Shown here: positions 33,767 through 43,704 of the stretch, in pieces
How the letters are laid out: every line of letters starts with the position of its first letter
Numbering within the stretch: the stretch's first letter is position 1
Assembly (NCBI RefSeq): GCF_009834805.1
Contig: NZ_WVHO01000011.1
Coordinates: forward strand, 1 to 64,000
Origin: Saccharibacter sp. 17.LH.SD
Lineage (GTDB): Bacteria; Pseudomonadota; Alphaproteobacteria; Acetobacterales; Acetobacteraceae
Direction of reading: 5' to 3'
DNA length: 64,000 bases
The notes under the pieces: model-generated
Told to the model about the DNA's origin: nothing
The model's database searches: none
Seen by the model: only the letters and a program-made list of their open reading frames with translations
Position numbers and translations under genes: made by a program

Positions 33767-34788
33767 CACTCCAATCCTTTTCACTACCTTCTGCCACCGA
33801 GCGACTCACCGTTAGCTATGACGGTATACGCCGCGCAGCTGAGATTATCTGCCACGGTGGGGTCGTCGCCTTTGGCACAGAGACCGTTTATGGCCTCGGA
33901 GCATTATCAACATCACGTAAGGCCGTTGCCCGCATCTTTGATATCAAAGGACGCCCTTCATTCAATCCGCTTATTAACCACTTCGCAACACCAGACCGTG
34001 CTTTCGCAGAAGTAACGCTCGATATTCCTCTTCGCGAGCAGGCCCTTGCTCTCGCAGAACGTTTTTGGCCAGGCCCCCTTACACTTGTGCTGCCACGCCA
34101 TGAAGGCAGTCGCATCTGTGATACGGCATCAGCTGCTCTTCCAAGCCTCGCCTTACGTGTGCCCCAAGGACGAGCAATACAAGAAATGCTTCGTCTCATC
34201 GACGCACCCGTGGCCGCTCCTTCTGCTAATCGTTCTGGTCTTATCAGCCCCTCAACTGCTTCCCATGTTTTAAGTGGTCTTGATGGAAAGATTGATGCCA
34301 TCCTCGATACCGGCCCAAGTGCTGTTGGTGTGGAAAGTACAGTCGTTGATCTCTCTGGAGCGCGCCCTCTTCTCCTACGCCCTGGCGGCATAACGCGTGA
34401 AGCCTTAGAAGAAATATGTGGTCCAGTTGATACACAAACGTCGGACAATCATCAGCCCCGCTCGCCGGGGCAGTTATCATCCCATTACGCCCCTCACCTA
34501 CCCCTCCGCCTTAATGCTGATCATATAAAGGCTAGTGAGGCTCTGTTGGCTTTCGGGCATATTCCAGGAGCTCTACGTCACAGCCCACTCATATGGAATT
34601 TGAGTGAAAACGAAGATCTCGCTGAGGCCGCTGCGCGTCTCTTCGCAGGCCTTCATTTTCTGGACTATGAGGGAAAGCGTCGGAATTTATCTGGAATCGC
34701 TGCAATGCCACTTCCATCGCATGGTATGGGATTAGCTCTTCTCGACAGATTGCGCCGCGCCGCAGCGCCTCGCCCGCATCAGAATTAA
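33763..34788 (+). CDS. tsaC: Threonylcarbamoyl-AMP synthase (Sua5 type)
   Basis: Makes L-threonylcarbamoyladenylate for t6A modification of tRNAs decoding ANN. The YrdC domain occupies residues ~15-210 (GGVVAFGTETVYGLGA, KGRPSFNPLINH, FWPGPLTLVLPR, APSANRSGLISPSTA, VESTVVDLS, LLRPGGI). The C-terminal extension with PRSPGQLSSHYAP is the Sua5-specific domain, so the two-domain form (341 residues) is present. Confidence 0.94.
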   Translation: MTLQSFSLPSATERLTVSYDGIRRAAEIICHGGVVAFGTETVYGLGALSTSRKAVARIFDIKGRPSFNPLINHFATPDRAFAEVTLDIPLREQALALAERFWPGPLTLVLPRHEGSRICDTASAALPSLALRVPQGRAIQEMLRLIDAPVAAPSANRSGLISPSTASHVLSGLDGKIDAILDTGPSAVGVESTVVDLSGARPLLLRPGGITREALEEICGPVDTQTSDNHQPRSPGQLSSHYAPHLPLRLNADHIKASEALLAFGHIPGALRHSPLIWNLSENEDLAEAAARLFAGLHFLDYEGKRRNLSGIAAMPLPSHGMGLALLDRLRRAAAPRPHQN

Positions 34789-34800
34789 AAAGGTCGCTTC

Positions 34801-35295
34801 ATGGATCATCCCCTCTCTACAGAAGACCAAGAAGAGACACGCCTTCTCGCGAATGTTTTAGCTCTTATCTTGGATGAAGAAGCTGGCCAGGCTGGGGTTG
34901 CCCTTGAATCCTTACGACAACAAGCACGCAATCGAAAAATCAGCGGCGAAACACTCAAGACGTTATTCAAAACCCTTGTTGAGCAAGAACGAAAAGCGCG
35001 CACTTCCCCGGAAGCATTTCAGGATGAGCTCAGACAAGAACTCCATGAACAGCAAAACGCTTTAGAAGCACTGACCACACGCCATCGCCAACTTCAGAGG
35101 GACTATACTTCTCTGCAAGAAGAGAACACTCTTTTACGCCAAAATAATGCCCATCACCGTAAACAGATACCTTTTCGCCGGATGGCTCTTATCCTTACAT
35201 TTCTACTTGGCTCAGTCATTGGTATCGCTATCACCCAACTTGTACATACGTTTGTAGACCCTCCTAGAATCAACCCTGCACTGTGCCTCCATTAA
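34801..35295 (+). CDS. Coiled-coil protein with C-terminal membrane helix, unknown function
   Basis: A 164-residue protein. Residues ~1-120 are charged and rich in Glu, Gln and Leu with heptad character from about 60 (ELHEQQNALEALTTRHRQLQ), then one hydrophobic helix near residues 128-152 and a short tail with one Cys. Topology suggests a cytoplasmic coiled coil tethered to the inner membrane. AAGG lies 7 bases before the ATG. It follows tsaC by 12 bp, so it is probably cotranscribed. No family recognised. Confidence 0.7.
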   Translation: MDHPLSTEDQEETRLLANVLALILDEEAGQAGVALESLRQQARNRKISGETLKTLFKTLVEQERKARTSPEAFQDELRQELHEQQNALEALTTRHRQLQRDYTSLQEENTLLRQNNAHHRKQIPFRRMALILTFLLGSVIGIAITQLVHTFVDPPRINPALCLH

Positions 35296-35381
35296 TGGTG
35301 CCCCGAAGAACTTACCCATTGAGGCACGCGGTAACACTTCTCCGTCTTTTTCCTTTCCCTTCTAACACGTAGATTTGGCAC

Positions 35382-36533
35382 ATGCCTGGCCCTTCCCTTC
35401 CGCGATCACTCCCCCTGTTAGATCGATATATTCTCCGTTATCTTTTTCTGATGCTTGCCGCTCTTACTGGCGGTGCCGTTGCGTTGATCTGGCTGACACA
35501 GTCTTTACATTTTATCTCCATGGTTGTGGAGCACGGGCTATCACTCAGTGCTTTTCTTCATCTCACATCCTTGATGGTGCCAAATTTCGTCAGCATCATT
35601 CTCCCCATCAGTACTTTTCTCGTGATTCTCTTTGTCTATCAAAAGCTGGAAGGCGATCGAGAATTAACCGTCATGCAGGCTGCGGGCTTTTCGCCCTTTA
35701 GACTGGCACGGCCGGGCCTTATATGCGCTTTTCTAGCAACCGGATTATGCTACTTCCTCAGCTTATGGGGAGCGCCTGCCTCGTATCATGCTTTTCACCG
35801 TTATGAATTTGAAATTCGCAACCGTGTCGCAGCCTTCCTCCTTGAGGAAGGAGTCTTTACGCCCATCTCAAGCACAATGACGATTTATGTCCGCCAACGT
35901 GAAACGGATACTGTTTTTGATGGAATTTTAATCCAAGACAATCGCGTTCCAGCTCATCCCACCACTATTTTAGCAGAACGTGCTGCTATACTTCCCCATA
36001 ATAATGCAATTCAACTTGTCCTTTATAATGGCTCACGACAAGAAATTGATTCACGCAATGGTCAGCTAAGTATGCTTAATTTTTCGCATGACATGATTGA
36101 ACTTGGCCCCTCACATACCGCTCAGAAACTCGATGAAGACGCTGCTGAACTGTCACTTCATACTCTTTTTTCTCCACCGGCCGATCTTCCAGCACGCTAT
36201 CGTGGCAAATTACTTGCAGAAGGATGGCAACGTCTTACCTCTCCTCTATCCACTCTTTCCTATGCTATGATCGGGCTTATTTGTGTCCTGCGGGGGCGTT
36301 TCTCCCGACACGGTTCCATTATCCGCCCTTTTTGCGCCATTTTATGTGTCGTCGGCCTTCTAACCCTCTCTCTTATGCTTAAAGGCATGGTCGCACGCTC
36401 GCCTGTCTTTATAATCTTCCTATGGGGGGAGTTTTTGCTCCCTATTATCGTAGGGTTATCGCTTTTAACCTATGATCAATATCGTGGTCATGCTCATGAA
36501 ATTGCTGTTCGCAGTCAGGAACAACGTTCATGA
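35382..36533 (+). CDS. lptF: LPS export ABC transporter permease LptF
   Basis: Half of the LptFG permease that extracts LPS from the inner membrane. 383 residues, YjgP/YjgQ family: LLDRYILRYLFLMLAALTGGA at the N-terminus, three hydrophobic segments before a periplasmic beta-jellyroll (about residues 140-270) and three after. KLEGDRELTVMQAAGFSPF is the coupling-helix region for LptB. Overlaps lptG by 4 bp. Weak Shine-Dalgarno at the chosen ATG. Confidence 0.93.
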   Translation: MPGPSLPRSLPLLDRYILRYLFLMLAALTGGAVALIWLTQSLHFISMVVEHGLSLSAFLHLTSLMVPNFVSIILPISTFLVILFVYQKLEGDRELTVMQAAGFSPFRLARPGLICAFLATGLCYFLSLWGAPASYHAFHRYEFEIRNRVAAFLLEEGVFTPISSTMTIYVRQRETDTVFDGILIQDNRVPAHPTTILAERAAILPHNNAIQLVLYNGSRQEIDSRNGQLSMLNFSHDMIELGPSHTAQKLDEDAAELSLHTLFSPPADLPARYRGKLLAEGWQRLTSPLSTLSYAMIGLICVLRGRFSRHGSIIRPFCAILCVVGLLTLSLMLKGMVARSPVFIIFLWGEFLLPIIVGLSLLTYDQYRGHAHEIAVRSQEQRS

Positions 36534-37669
36534 TTCGCTCTGCACAAACAGCATGGCGTTATTTCCCATGGATATTAGGCCGTTATTTTGCCACACGTTT
36601 TACGCTTACAACCATAGCAACCATTCTTGCTCTTACCGGGCTTATCTCTCTTTTTGATTTTATTGACCTCCTCAGACGTGCAAGTTCGCATCCCGAGGTC
36701 AACCTCACGTCTATTTTCTTTATCGCTGGGCTCCATACCCCATATTATATCATCTACGTTTTGCCTTTTGGCATATTACTGGGAGGAATCGTCTGCTTTG
36801 CGCGCCTCTCACGTTCTTCCGAGCTTATCGTTGCCCGCGCGACTGGACTCTCAGCATGGCAGTTTCTTACAACCTCTATCGGTTGCGCGGTCCTCATGGG
36901 GGGATTCGTCTCAACCTGTCTTTCCCCTCTTTCATCTATGATGTATCGACACGCTGAAATCTTGGATGAAACCTTACTTCGTGGTGGGGAGGGCCCAATG
37001 ACACTTCGTCATGGCTCTCTTTGGCTGAAACAAAGCGATACAGGCCTAACGCCATCTGGTGAAGCCGTTCTTCATATCAACAACCTACACCTCGAACATG
37101 ACCACCTCTATGTCAGTGGTATCAGTATTTTTCGCCTCGATTCGCACGCTCATTTTTTAGCTCGGATTGAAGCCCCTCAAGGTGAATTATTCCATCAGCG
37201 ATGGTTTTTTCCTCACGCCATGCAACTCTTACCAGCCCACCCTCCACAAAATATTAATAATTTTTCTCTCCCGTCGGAATTAACCGTTGAACGAATTCGC
37301 AGCAGATCAGCCCCTCCAGACACATTATCTTTTTGGGCTTTACCCAAATTTATCAATCTTTTAGGAAAATCAGGTTTTCCAACCATTCAATACCGGCTTC
37401 ACCTACAGGCCTTGCTGGCATTACCTATTTTAGCGGGTACGATGGCCCTTATCTCCGCTGGTTTCTCAATGAGACCAACACGTCGTGGCGGAGTAACTCG
37501 CTTGTTAGGCGCTGGCATCACAGCAGGTTTTGTTCTATTCACGGTATCAAAAGTTGCAGAACAACTTGGCAAGTCAGGAGCTCTCCCCCCGCTCCTTGCT
37601 TCTTGGGCGCCAGCAGGGGCGGGATTGTGTTTAGCTGCAACGCTGTTGTTGCACATGGAGGATGGTTAA
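36530..37669 (+). CDS. lptG: LPS export ABC transporter permease LptG
   Basis: Partner of LptF. 379 residues with the same plan: WILGRYFATRFTLTTIATILAL, coupling segment ARLSRSSELIVARATGLSAW, a periplasmic domain in the middle and three C-terminal helices (LPILAGTMALISAGFSMRPTRR). Starts in the lptF stop and its TAA shares one base with the lptD ATG (TAATG), so the three genes are coupled. Confidence 0.93.
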   Translation: MIRSAQTAWRYFPWILGRYFATRFTLTTIATILALTGLISLFDFIDLLRRASSHPEVNLTSIFFIAGLHTPYYIIYVLPFGILLGGIVCFARLSRSSELIVARATGLSAWQFLTTSIGCAVLMGGFVSTCLSPLSSMMYRHAEILDETLLRGGEGPMTLRHGSLWLKQSDTGLTPSGEAVLHINNLHLEHDHLYVSGISIFRLDSHAHFLARIEAPQGELFHQRWFFPHAMQLLPAHPPQNINNFSLPSELTVERIRSRSAPPDTLSFWALPKFINLLGKSGFPTIQYRLHLQALLALPILAGTMALISAGFSMRPTRRGGVTRLLGAGITAGFVLFTVSKVAEQLGKSGALPPLLASWAPAGAGLCLAATLLLHMEDG

Positions 37670-40005
37670 TGCCTTTGCTGAGAGACTTTCCATTTTTATC
37701 TGGAAAGCCCCTTTCGTTTCTGGGGCTTGCCTTAGGCACCTCGGCGCTCGGCTTTTGGGACCCTGCTTTTGCATCCACCGCCACAAGCGAAAATAAGCCA
37801 TTTCTCCCATCAGGCAGCTTTATTTCACCACCTACTCAGAGCTCCTCCTCACAAGAGCCTCTCACTTATCTCGCTGACCATGAAAGCTATGATAAAACTG
37901 GCCTCCTTATCTGGACGGGAAATGTGCGCGTTTGGCAGGGCGATCAAGCCATGCGGGCCGACGAAATTACCTACGACCGTGCCTCTGGCGTCATGCAGGC
38001 GCGTGGCCATGTTGCCATGGTCCAAGCTGATGGCAGTACTACGTATGCAGACCATGTCGAACTCGCTCATGGCATGAAAGATGGCATCGGTACAGCCATC
38101 TATATGCGTATGCAGCAAAATGCTAAGCTGGCCAGCACCGGTATGCGCCGAACAAATGGTACGGTAACTGATTTTTCAAATGCCGTTTATACGGCCTGTG
38201 AAATTTGCGTAAAACACCCCGACTCTTTCCCTTTCTGGCAGTTCCAAGCTTATGGAGCAGCACAAGACCGTGAACACCAGAATATCGAATTTAACCATGC
38301 CTGGCTGAAAATTCTTGGGGTACCTGTCTTCTACTTCCCCTATTTCGCGGTAACAGATCCCACGGTTAAGCGACATAGTGGATTTCTGATGCTGAACATC
38401 AACCCCCATGACCGATATCTTGGAACTTATTTCACACTCCCTTATTACTGGGTCATTGATGATCAACAGGATATTACCTTTCGTCCTTTGATCTCATCGA
38501 AGACAGGCCCTCAGCTGTCCGCCCAATATCGCCGTCGGTTTAACTTCGGCAAGCTGCGTATCACAGCGGGCATTGCCGATGATACGCGTCGTAATTCGCC
38601 TTACTACAACGCTTTTAACCAGCTCTCCAATGGTGGAAAAGAGCATGGTGCACAGGGCTATGTCTTTGCGAATGGTGAATTCAACCTCGACCGCCATTGG
38701 CGCACCGGCTTCAACTTCAACTACGCCAGTGCCGCTAACTATATGCGCGACTACCGTCTGCCTGGGTATGGGTCCGATGCCCTTTCCTCGAATGCCTATT
38801 TAGAAGGCTTCGGAATTGGTTCTCACGTCATGCTTGACTTGGAAGGCTACCAGGGCCTCAACCGAGGTATCATTAAGAACTCTGACCTTCCTTTCGCTCT
38901 TCCACGGTTCAGTTATGATTTCCAAGGAGAGCCTGATGCTCTTGGTGGCCGGTTAACGGTCCATAGCACAGATTTTTATGTCTATCGCAAAACAGGGGTA
39001 AACGATCAACGCGGTGAGCTTGCACTTCAATGGGATCGACCCTTCCAAAATAGTTGGGGACAACAATGGCTTTTTACAGCGCGCCTCGATTCAATGCTGT
39101 ATCACGCCACACGTTTGAACCAGCAACCAATCTATAGTTCAGCCCGGTCGCATACGAGTGGCCAAGTTCAACCCACTGTTTCTTTAAAAATGAACTGGCC
39201 ATTCCTGCGCACCTTTAATAAAGGCCGCGGCAGTCAACTATTTGAACCTATTGTTCAAGTTATTGCAGCCCCTAACACCGGTGGTGCTGCGGACCGTGAC
39301 CTACCCAACGAAGATAGCTTCGCTTACGAATTTAGTGATACAACTCTCTTTGCACTCAATCGCTATATGGGCACAGACCGCCTTGATGGTGGACTCCGTG
39401 GAAATGTCGGTATCCACCAAAACTGGACATGGAATGGTCATTCCGTTGACATGCTTGTTGGAGAAAGCTTCCAAGAACACATCACTCGTAATCGCCCTGC
39501 CTATTCAGGGCTCGATCACCATGTATCTGATCCTATCGGGCGTATTACCGTCACGCCTACGCAATATCTCGATGTTACAGCACGTGGCCGCTATAACCCC
39601 TGGCGTAAAAAGTTCGACTATGGAGAAGCCCTTTTCAGCGTGGGGGTGCCTCAGCTTCGTTTCACAGGTGGTTATGTTTATGAACCTGTAACGCCCTACT
39701 ACTATAATTACACAAACTACCGCGCTTACGGAGTAAATACCCCTTATTCAACAGAAATAAGTGAACTGAGCGGTAGCGTCTCTGCGCGCTGGCGCGACTA
39801 TCATCTTTCAGCATATGCACGTCGCAGTATTTCCCGTAAGCAGTTTGTTGCAACCGGTGGTGATATTGGTTACTCCAATGATTGCTTTGGAATAGACGTT
39901 ATTTATATTCGTCAATACACATATATCGGTGGACAACGCCGTAATTCTACCGTTTTACTTAACTTCTCCTTTAAAACCCTCGGCAATTTCGGGATCAATG
40001 GCTGA
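37669..40005 (+). CDS. lptD: LPS assembly outer-membrane protein LptD
   Basis: Outer-membrane beta-barrel that, with LptE, inserts LPS in the outer leaflet. The 778-residue product from ATG 37669 has a signal peptide (FLGLALGTSALGF, cleavage around AFA-S), a periplasmic OstA/LptA-like domain (residues ~75-200, WTGNVRVWQGDQAMRADEI) with a CEIC pair, and a long aromatic-rich barrel (VPVFYFPYFAVTDPTVKRHSGF). The upstream-extended frame inside lptG is rejected. Ends overlapping surA by 8 bp. Confidence 0.95.
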   Translation: MPLLRDFPFLSGKPLSFLGLALGTSALGFWDPAFASTATSENKPFLPSGSFISPPTQSSSSQEPLTYLADHESYDKTGLLIWTGNVRVWQGDQAMRADEITYDRASGVMQARGHVAMVQADGSTTYADHVELAHGMKDGIGTAIYMRMQQNAKLASTGMRRTNGTVTDFSNAVYTACEICVKHPDSFPFWQFQAYGAAQDREHQNIEFNHAWLKILGVPVFYFPYFAVTDPTVKRHSGFLMLNINPHDRYLGTYFTLPYYWVIDDQQDITFRPLISSKTGPQLSAQYRRRFNFGKLRITAGIADDTRRNSPYYNAFNQLSNGGKEHGAQGYVFANGEFNLDRHWRTGFNFNYASAANYMRDYRLPGYGSDALSSNAYLEGFGIGSHVMLDLEGYQGLNRGIIKNSDLPFALPRFSYDFQGEPDALGGRLTVHSTDFYVYRKTGVNDQRGELALQWDRPFQNSWGQQWLFTARLDSMLYHATRLNQQPIYSSARSHTSGQVQPTVSLKMNWPFLRTFNKGRGSQLFEPIVQVIAAPNTGGAADRDLPNEDSFAYEFSDTTLFALNRYMGTDRLDGGLRGNVGIHQNWTWNGHSVDMLVGESFQEHITRNRPAYSGLDHHVSDPIGRITVTPTQYLDVTARGRYNPWRKKFDYGEALFSVGVPQLRFTGGYVYEPVTPYYYNYTNYRAYGVNTPYSTEISELSGSVSARWRDYHLSAYARRSISRKQFVATGGDIGYSNDCFGIDVIYIRQYTYIGGQRRNSTVLLNFSFKTLGNFGING

Positions 40006-41374
40006 CCATATGTCTTTATCTTCACGCCTTTCCCTGCTGTCTCTGGCGGCTTGTTCCTCGCTTTTTCTCGCGTCCATTTCACATTGTCATGCAACAGCCA
40101 AACCTGCGGCAGACGATGTGATTTCTTCATCAGACGTCGGGGCGTCAGACGAAAAAGATCAGATTATCGCGGTCATTAATGGCCAAATCCTCACGCAGCA
40201 CGATGTTGAGGATCGAGCACGATTGTTTGTAAGGTCCACTGGTCTTCCAATCAGCCCTTCTGTCATGCAGCGTATGCGTGTGCAAATTATTCATCAGCTC
40301 ATTAATGAGCGCCTTAAGATGCAAGAAATCCTTAGGCGCCATATTAACATTGAGCCGGAACAAATTGCTCAAGCGATTAGCAATATTGAGGCCCGCAACG
40401 GGATGCCACCTAATGCGTTGCGTAATCGTTTAAAAGCGGACGGTGTTTCTCTCACAACGCTTATTGACCAAATCCGCGTTCAGCTTGGCTGGATGCAGGT
40501 CCTTCGTGAGGAGCTTGGGCCACGAAGTCGTGTTACCCCTGAACAAATCACGCAGCGTGAGAATGCATTACAAGCGGAAGCTGGCCGTCCTCAATACATG
40601 ATGAGCCAGATTTTTGTTCCGGTTGCAGATCCCCGTCATGATGAAGCTGAGCTAGCCTTTACCCAGACGATTATTAAACAATTGCGTGATGGTGCCCCCT
40701 TCCCCATCGTTGCGGCTCAGTTTTCACAAGATCAATCAGCTCTTGAAGGGGGATCTCGTGGCTGGGTTCAAGAAGACAGTCTGGAACCAGAAGTTTTAGC
40801 GATTGTCCGTCAAATGCCAATTGGCGCGATTTCTAACCCGATTAAAGTTCCCGGAGGGTTTGTCATTGCGACGGTTCACGCGCGTCGAACAGTTGGCAAA
40901 CAACTCGGGACAATTGTCAGCCTTCGTCAGGCGTTCTTCCCTTTTACATCTCCACTAAACCCAGCAGATCCAACAGACCAACAAAAATTAACCCTGCAAA
41001 GAGCAACCAGCGCCGCTCAATCTTTACATGGCTGTGACGCTATAGAAGCTCTGAATCGATCCCTAGGCGATAAGCGGCCTAGCAATCCTGGGCTTCAAAT
41101 CATGGAACATCTTGCTCCACAAATGAAATCTATCGTTGAAAAGCTGCCGATTGGCCGGTCCTCTCACCCTCTCATTGCGACTGATGGGATCGCTCTTCTG
41201 ATGGTATGCTCAAAAGAGCAACGTAACCTTGCGCAACAATCTCCTGGCCAAATTGCCGATCAGCTCATGAATGAACGCGTTGAGCAAGCATCCCAACAGC
41301 TCCAACGGGCTCTTCAGCGCCATGCCGTTATTCAAATGCGCCCAGCAGCTAAGACGGTACTCTCACACGGATGA
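39998..41374 (+). CDS. surA: Periplasmic chaperone/PPIase SurA
   Basis: Chaperone for outer-membrane proteins such as LptD. From ATG 39998 (458 residues; a second ATG at 40010 is possible) there is a signal peptide (SLLSLAACSSLFLASISHCHA), an N-terminal SurA domain (IIAVINGQILTQHDVEDRARLF, HQLINERLKMQEILRRH), one clear parvulin domain (AAQFSQDQSALEGGSRGWV, IGAISNPIKVPGGFVI) and a second, degenerate parvulin-like part near the C-terminus. Overlaps rsmA by 4 bp. Confidence 0.92.
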   Translation: MADHMSLSSRLSLLSLAACSSLFLASISHCHATAKPAADDVISSSDVGASDEKDQIIAVINGQILTQHDVEDRARLFVRSTGLPISPSVMQRMRVQIIHQLINERLKMQEILRRHINIEPEQIAQAISNIEARNGMPPNALRNRLKADGVSLTTLIDQIRVQLGWMQVLREELGPRSRVTPEQITQRENALQAEAGRPQYMMSQIFVPVADPRHDEAELAFTQTIIKQLRDGAPFPIVAAQFSQDQSALEGGSRGWVQEDSLEPEVLAIVRQMPIGAISNPIKVPGGFVIATVHARRTVGKQLGTIVSLRQAFFPFTSPLNPADPTDQQKLTLQRATSAAQSLHGCDAIEALNRSLGDKRPSNPGLQIMEHLAPQMKSIVEKLPIGRSSHPLIATDGIALLMVCSKEQRNLAQQSPGQIADQLMNERVEQASQQLQRALQRHAVIQMRPAAKTVLSHG

Positions 41375-42228
41375 CATCAAAGCATTTTTCTCAAAGTGAG
41401 CTCCCCCCGCTGCGTGAGAGTATCCACAAGCATGGCCTCGATGCACGGAAGTCCCTTGGTCAACATTTCCTCCTAGATCCATCAATTTGCCAACGTATTG
41501 CAGAACTTGGTGGGTCATTAAATGGAAGGCATATTATCGAAGTTGGCCCAGGGCCTGGTGGGTTGACGCGCGCACTCCTGGCCTCTCAAGCCTCTTCCAT
41601 CCATGCTATCGAGCTTGATGAGCGAGCATTACCCCTTTTAGAAGAACTGCGGGCGCACGATCCTGAACGTCTGACCATCATTCAGCATGATGCGCTTCAG
41701 ATTGATGCCACCTCATTGGCTTCAGAACCACGTCAAATTATCGCTAATTTACCCTATAATGTCGCTACACCACTTCTCGTAAATTGGTTACGACAAGGCC
41801 GGGCTTGGGAACGTTTGGTTCTCATGTTCCAAAAAGAGGTTGCAGAGCGTGTCTGCGCACCACCCGACTCTTCATCCTATGGACGCCTCGCCGTCCTAGC
41901 ACAATGGTGTGCTGACTGTTCAATTGGCATGTCTCTGCCCCCGGGAGCGTTCTTCCCACCCCCCAAAGTACACTCAGCCGTTGTTGTACTCCGTCCCTAC
42001 CCACAACAACCTTCCGCAAAGTTGTTTAAGGCCATGGAACAGGTTACAGCCGCAGCCTTTGGTCAAAGACGTAAAATGCTCCGCACCGCCTTAAAAGCTA
42101 TTGGTGGCTTAGAGCTTCTAGAAAAAGCGGAGATCCTTCCAACACGCCGTGCTGAAACTTTATCCATTGAAGAGTTCGATCGCCTCGCACGCACTTACTT
42201 AACATCCCAAACGAAAGTCGGTGCTTAA
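41371..42228 (+). CDS. rsmA: 16S rRNA (adenine1518/1519-N6)-dimethyltransferase
   Basis: KsgA/RsmA methylates two adjacent adenines near the 3' end of 16S rRNA. The 285-residue enzyme has KSLGQHFLLDPSI, SAM motif EVGPGPGGLTRALL, the IANLPYNVATPLL catalytic motif, MFQKEVAERV and AAFGQRRKMLRTAL. Starts in the surA stop. In many related genomes pdxA stands between surA and rsmA; here it is absent. Confidence 0.96.
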   Translation: MTSKHFSQSELPPLRESIHKHGLDARKSLGQHFLLDPSICQRIAELGGSLNGRHIIEVGPGPGGLTRALLASQASSIHAIELDERALPLLEELRAHDPERLTIIQHDALQIDATSLASEPRQIIANLPYNVATPLLVNWLRQGRAWERLVLMFQKEVAERVCAPPDSSSYGRLAVLAQWCADCSIGMSLPPGAFFPPPKVHSAVVVLRPYPQQPSAKLFKAMEQVTAAAFGQRRKMLRTALKAIGGLELLEKAEILPTRRAETLSIEEFDRLARTYLTSQTKVGA

Positions 42229-42245
42229 AACAAGCGCCGACTTTC
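42213..42245. terminator. Hairpin spanning the rsmA stop codon
   Basis: A 14-bp stem (GAAAGTCGGTGCTT / AAGCGCCGACTTTC, one G-T pair) with a 5-base loop includes the last codons and stop of rsmA. A weak T-rich stretch follows. It lies between the convergent rsmA and cfa genes and could end both transcripts, though no strong T-run is present. Confidence 0.5.
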
Positions 42246-42258
42246 ACCTTCATTTTCT

Positions 42259-43479
42259 CTATGCAGAGCGATGTTTTCTATCAGCTTCGAAAATGTAATC
42301 TCGCGTTAAGGGCAGCGCTTCAATTGAGCGTGTCAATTGAAGCTGAAAATTCATATGCCCTTGTAAACGAAAAGCTAGCTCACTCGCGAGAAGATAAAGC
42401 TCAAACATCCTCATAAAACGATCATCATACATTGATCGAATTTTCTCACAATTTGCATCAAACCGCTTCCGCCAATGCGCAAGTGTCTTCGCATAATGCA
42501 GTCGTAGGACTTCACAGTCATCCAGCCATAAACCCGTTCTTTCAACCGCGGCTAGTACTTCACTCAAGGCTGGAGAATACCCCCCTGGGAAAATATATTT
42601 CTCAATCCAGGGATTCGTCGTGCCAGGCCCATCCATTCGGCCAATTGAATGAATGAGCGCCACACCATCTGGTTTCAAGCAGCGATATATGTTGGAAAAG
42701 AAAGATTCATAATGAGCGACACCAACATGCTCAAACATCCCAACGGATACAATGCGATCAAAAGTGCGATGAAGCGTCCGATAGTCAAGCAGCTCAAACC
42801 TTACTTGTCCCTCTAAACCGGCTTCTTTAGCACGAGCACGCGCTACGCGAAGTTGTTCTTTTGATAACGTAATACCCAAAACTTGGGCACCATAATCCTT
42901 CGCCAAGGTCAGGGCCATACCACCCCATCCACAACCAATATCAAGGACTTCTAACCCTGGCTGATCTAGCTTTAGTTTAGAGGCAATATGTCTCTTTTTT
43001 GCCTCTTGTGCATCATCAAGCGACATATCATCTCGCTCAAAGTAAGCACACGAATATTGTAAATCCTTATCTAAGAAAAGCTTATATAAATCCCCGTTCA
43101 AGTCATAATGATGCGCTACATTACGACGGGATCGCTGTAGTGAATTAAGTGGTTTAAAAAGGCGACCAACAAATCGAAAGCGACTATTAATTTCTTCAAT
43201 AAGAAGATTACCTTGCTCAATATTATACATTAAAACGCGTAACAGCTGCTCCAACGAGCATTCTTCTGGCGTGATGGTCCCGTCCATATACGCTTCGCCA
43301 AACGCTAAGGCCGGCTTCACTATCAAGGCCTCTTCTGCAGCCCGTGTCCAAATACGCATTCCAACATCATCACCAGGATGCGCACCTTGATAACGTTGGG
43401 ACGTCCCATCGCTATACGTTACTGTCAAACTACCAGTCGTTATAAGCTTTTTTAGAAGGATACCCAGAATACGCTTCAT
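42259..43479 (-). CDS. cfa: Cyclopropane-fatty-acyl-phospholipid synthase
   Basis: SAM-dependent enzyme that cyclopropanates unsaturated acyl chains of membrane lipids, linked to acid tolerance. The 406 residues include an N-terminal lipid-binding part, NVAHHYDLNGDLYKLFLD, YSCAYFERDDMSLDDAQ, SAM motif VLDIGCGWGGMALTLAKDYG, SVGMFEHVGVAHY and PGGYSPALSE. Monocistronic, with a 225-bp gap from rplI. Confidence 0.95.
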   Translation of the reverse strand: MKRILGILLKKLITTGSLTVTYSDGTSQRYQGAHPGDDVGMRIWTRAAEEALIVKPALAFGEAYMDGTITPEECSLEQLLRVLMYNIEQGNLLIEEINSRFRFVGRLFKPLNSLQRSRRNVAHHYDLNGDLYKLFLDKDLQYSCAYFERDDMSLDDAQEAKKRHIASKLKLDQPGLEVLDIGCGWGGMALTLAKDYGAQVLGITLSKEQLRVARARAKEAGLEGQVRFELLDYRTLHRTFDRIVSVGMFEHVGVAHYESFFSNIYRCLKPDGVALIHSIGRMDGPGTTNPWIEKYIFPGGYSPALSEVLAAVERTGLWLDDCEVLRLHYAKTLAHWRKRFDANCEKIRSMYDDRFMRMFELYLLASELAFRLQGHMNFQLQLTRSIEALPLTRDYIFEADRKHRSA

Positions 43480-43640
43480 CGTGAGACGCTCCCTCTCCTA
43501 CTCAACCAATTTAAAATATACTGTAAACGCCTTAATCATGCAGGAAAATTTTCCCTGTTAGTAGAGTAATCACTCTATTTTTAACACTATTATCACTAGA
43601 AATTTCTTTTTTATGGTCTCTCTTCATAAGAAACCCCAAG

Positions 43641-43677
43641 AAAAAGGGGCCGGGCGGAAATCCGCCAGGCCCCTTTT
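43641..43677. terminator. Terminator downstream of rplI
   Basis: Long stem with arms AAAGGGGCC and GGCCCCTTT plus an inner GGCGG/CCGCC pair around AAAT. A five-T run follows on the minus strand, the direction of the rpsF-rpsR-rplI operon. Confidence 0.85.
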
Positions 43678-43704
43678 CAACATCCCACACGAATGAGCTG
43701 CTTA

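Noticed and set aside
37333-37668. Upstream in-frame extension of lptD inside lptG
   Set aside because: It lies wholly within lptG; the ATG at 37669 is directly coupled to the lptG stop and followed by a signal peptide.
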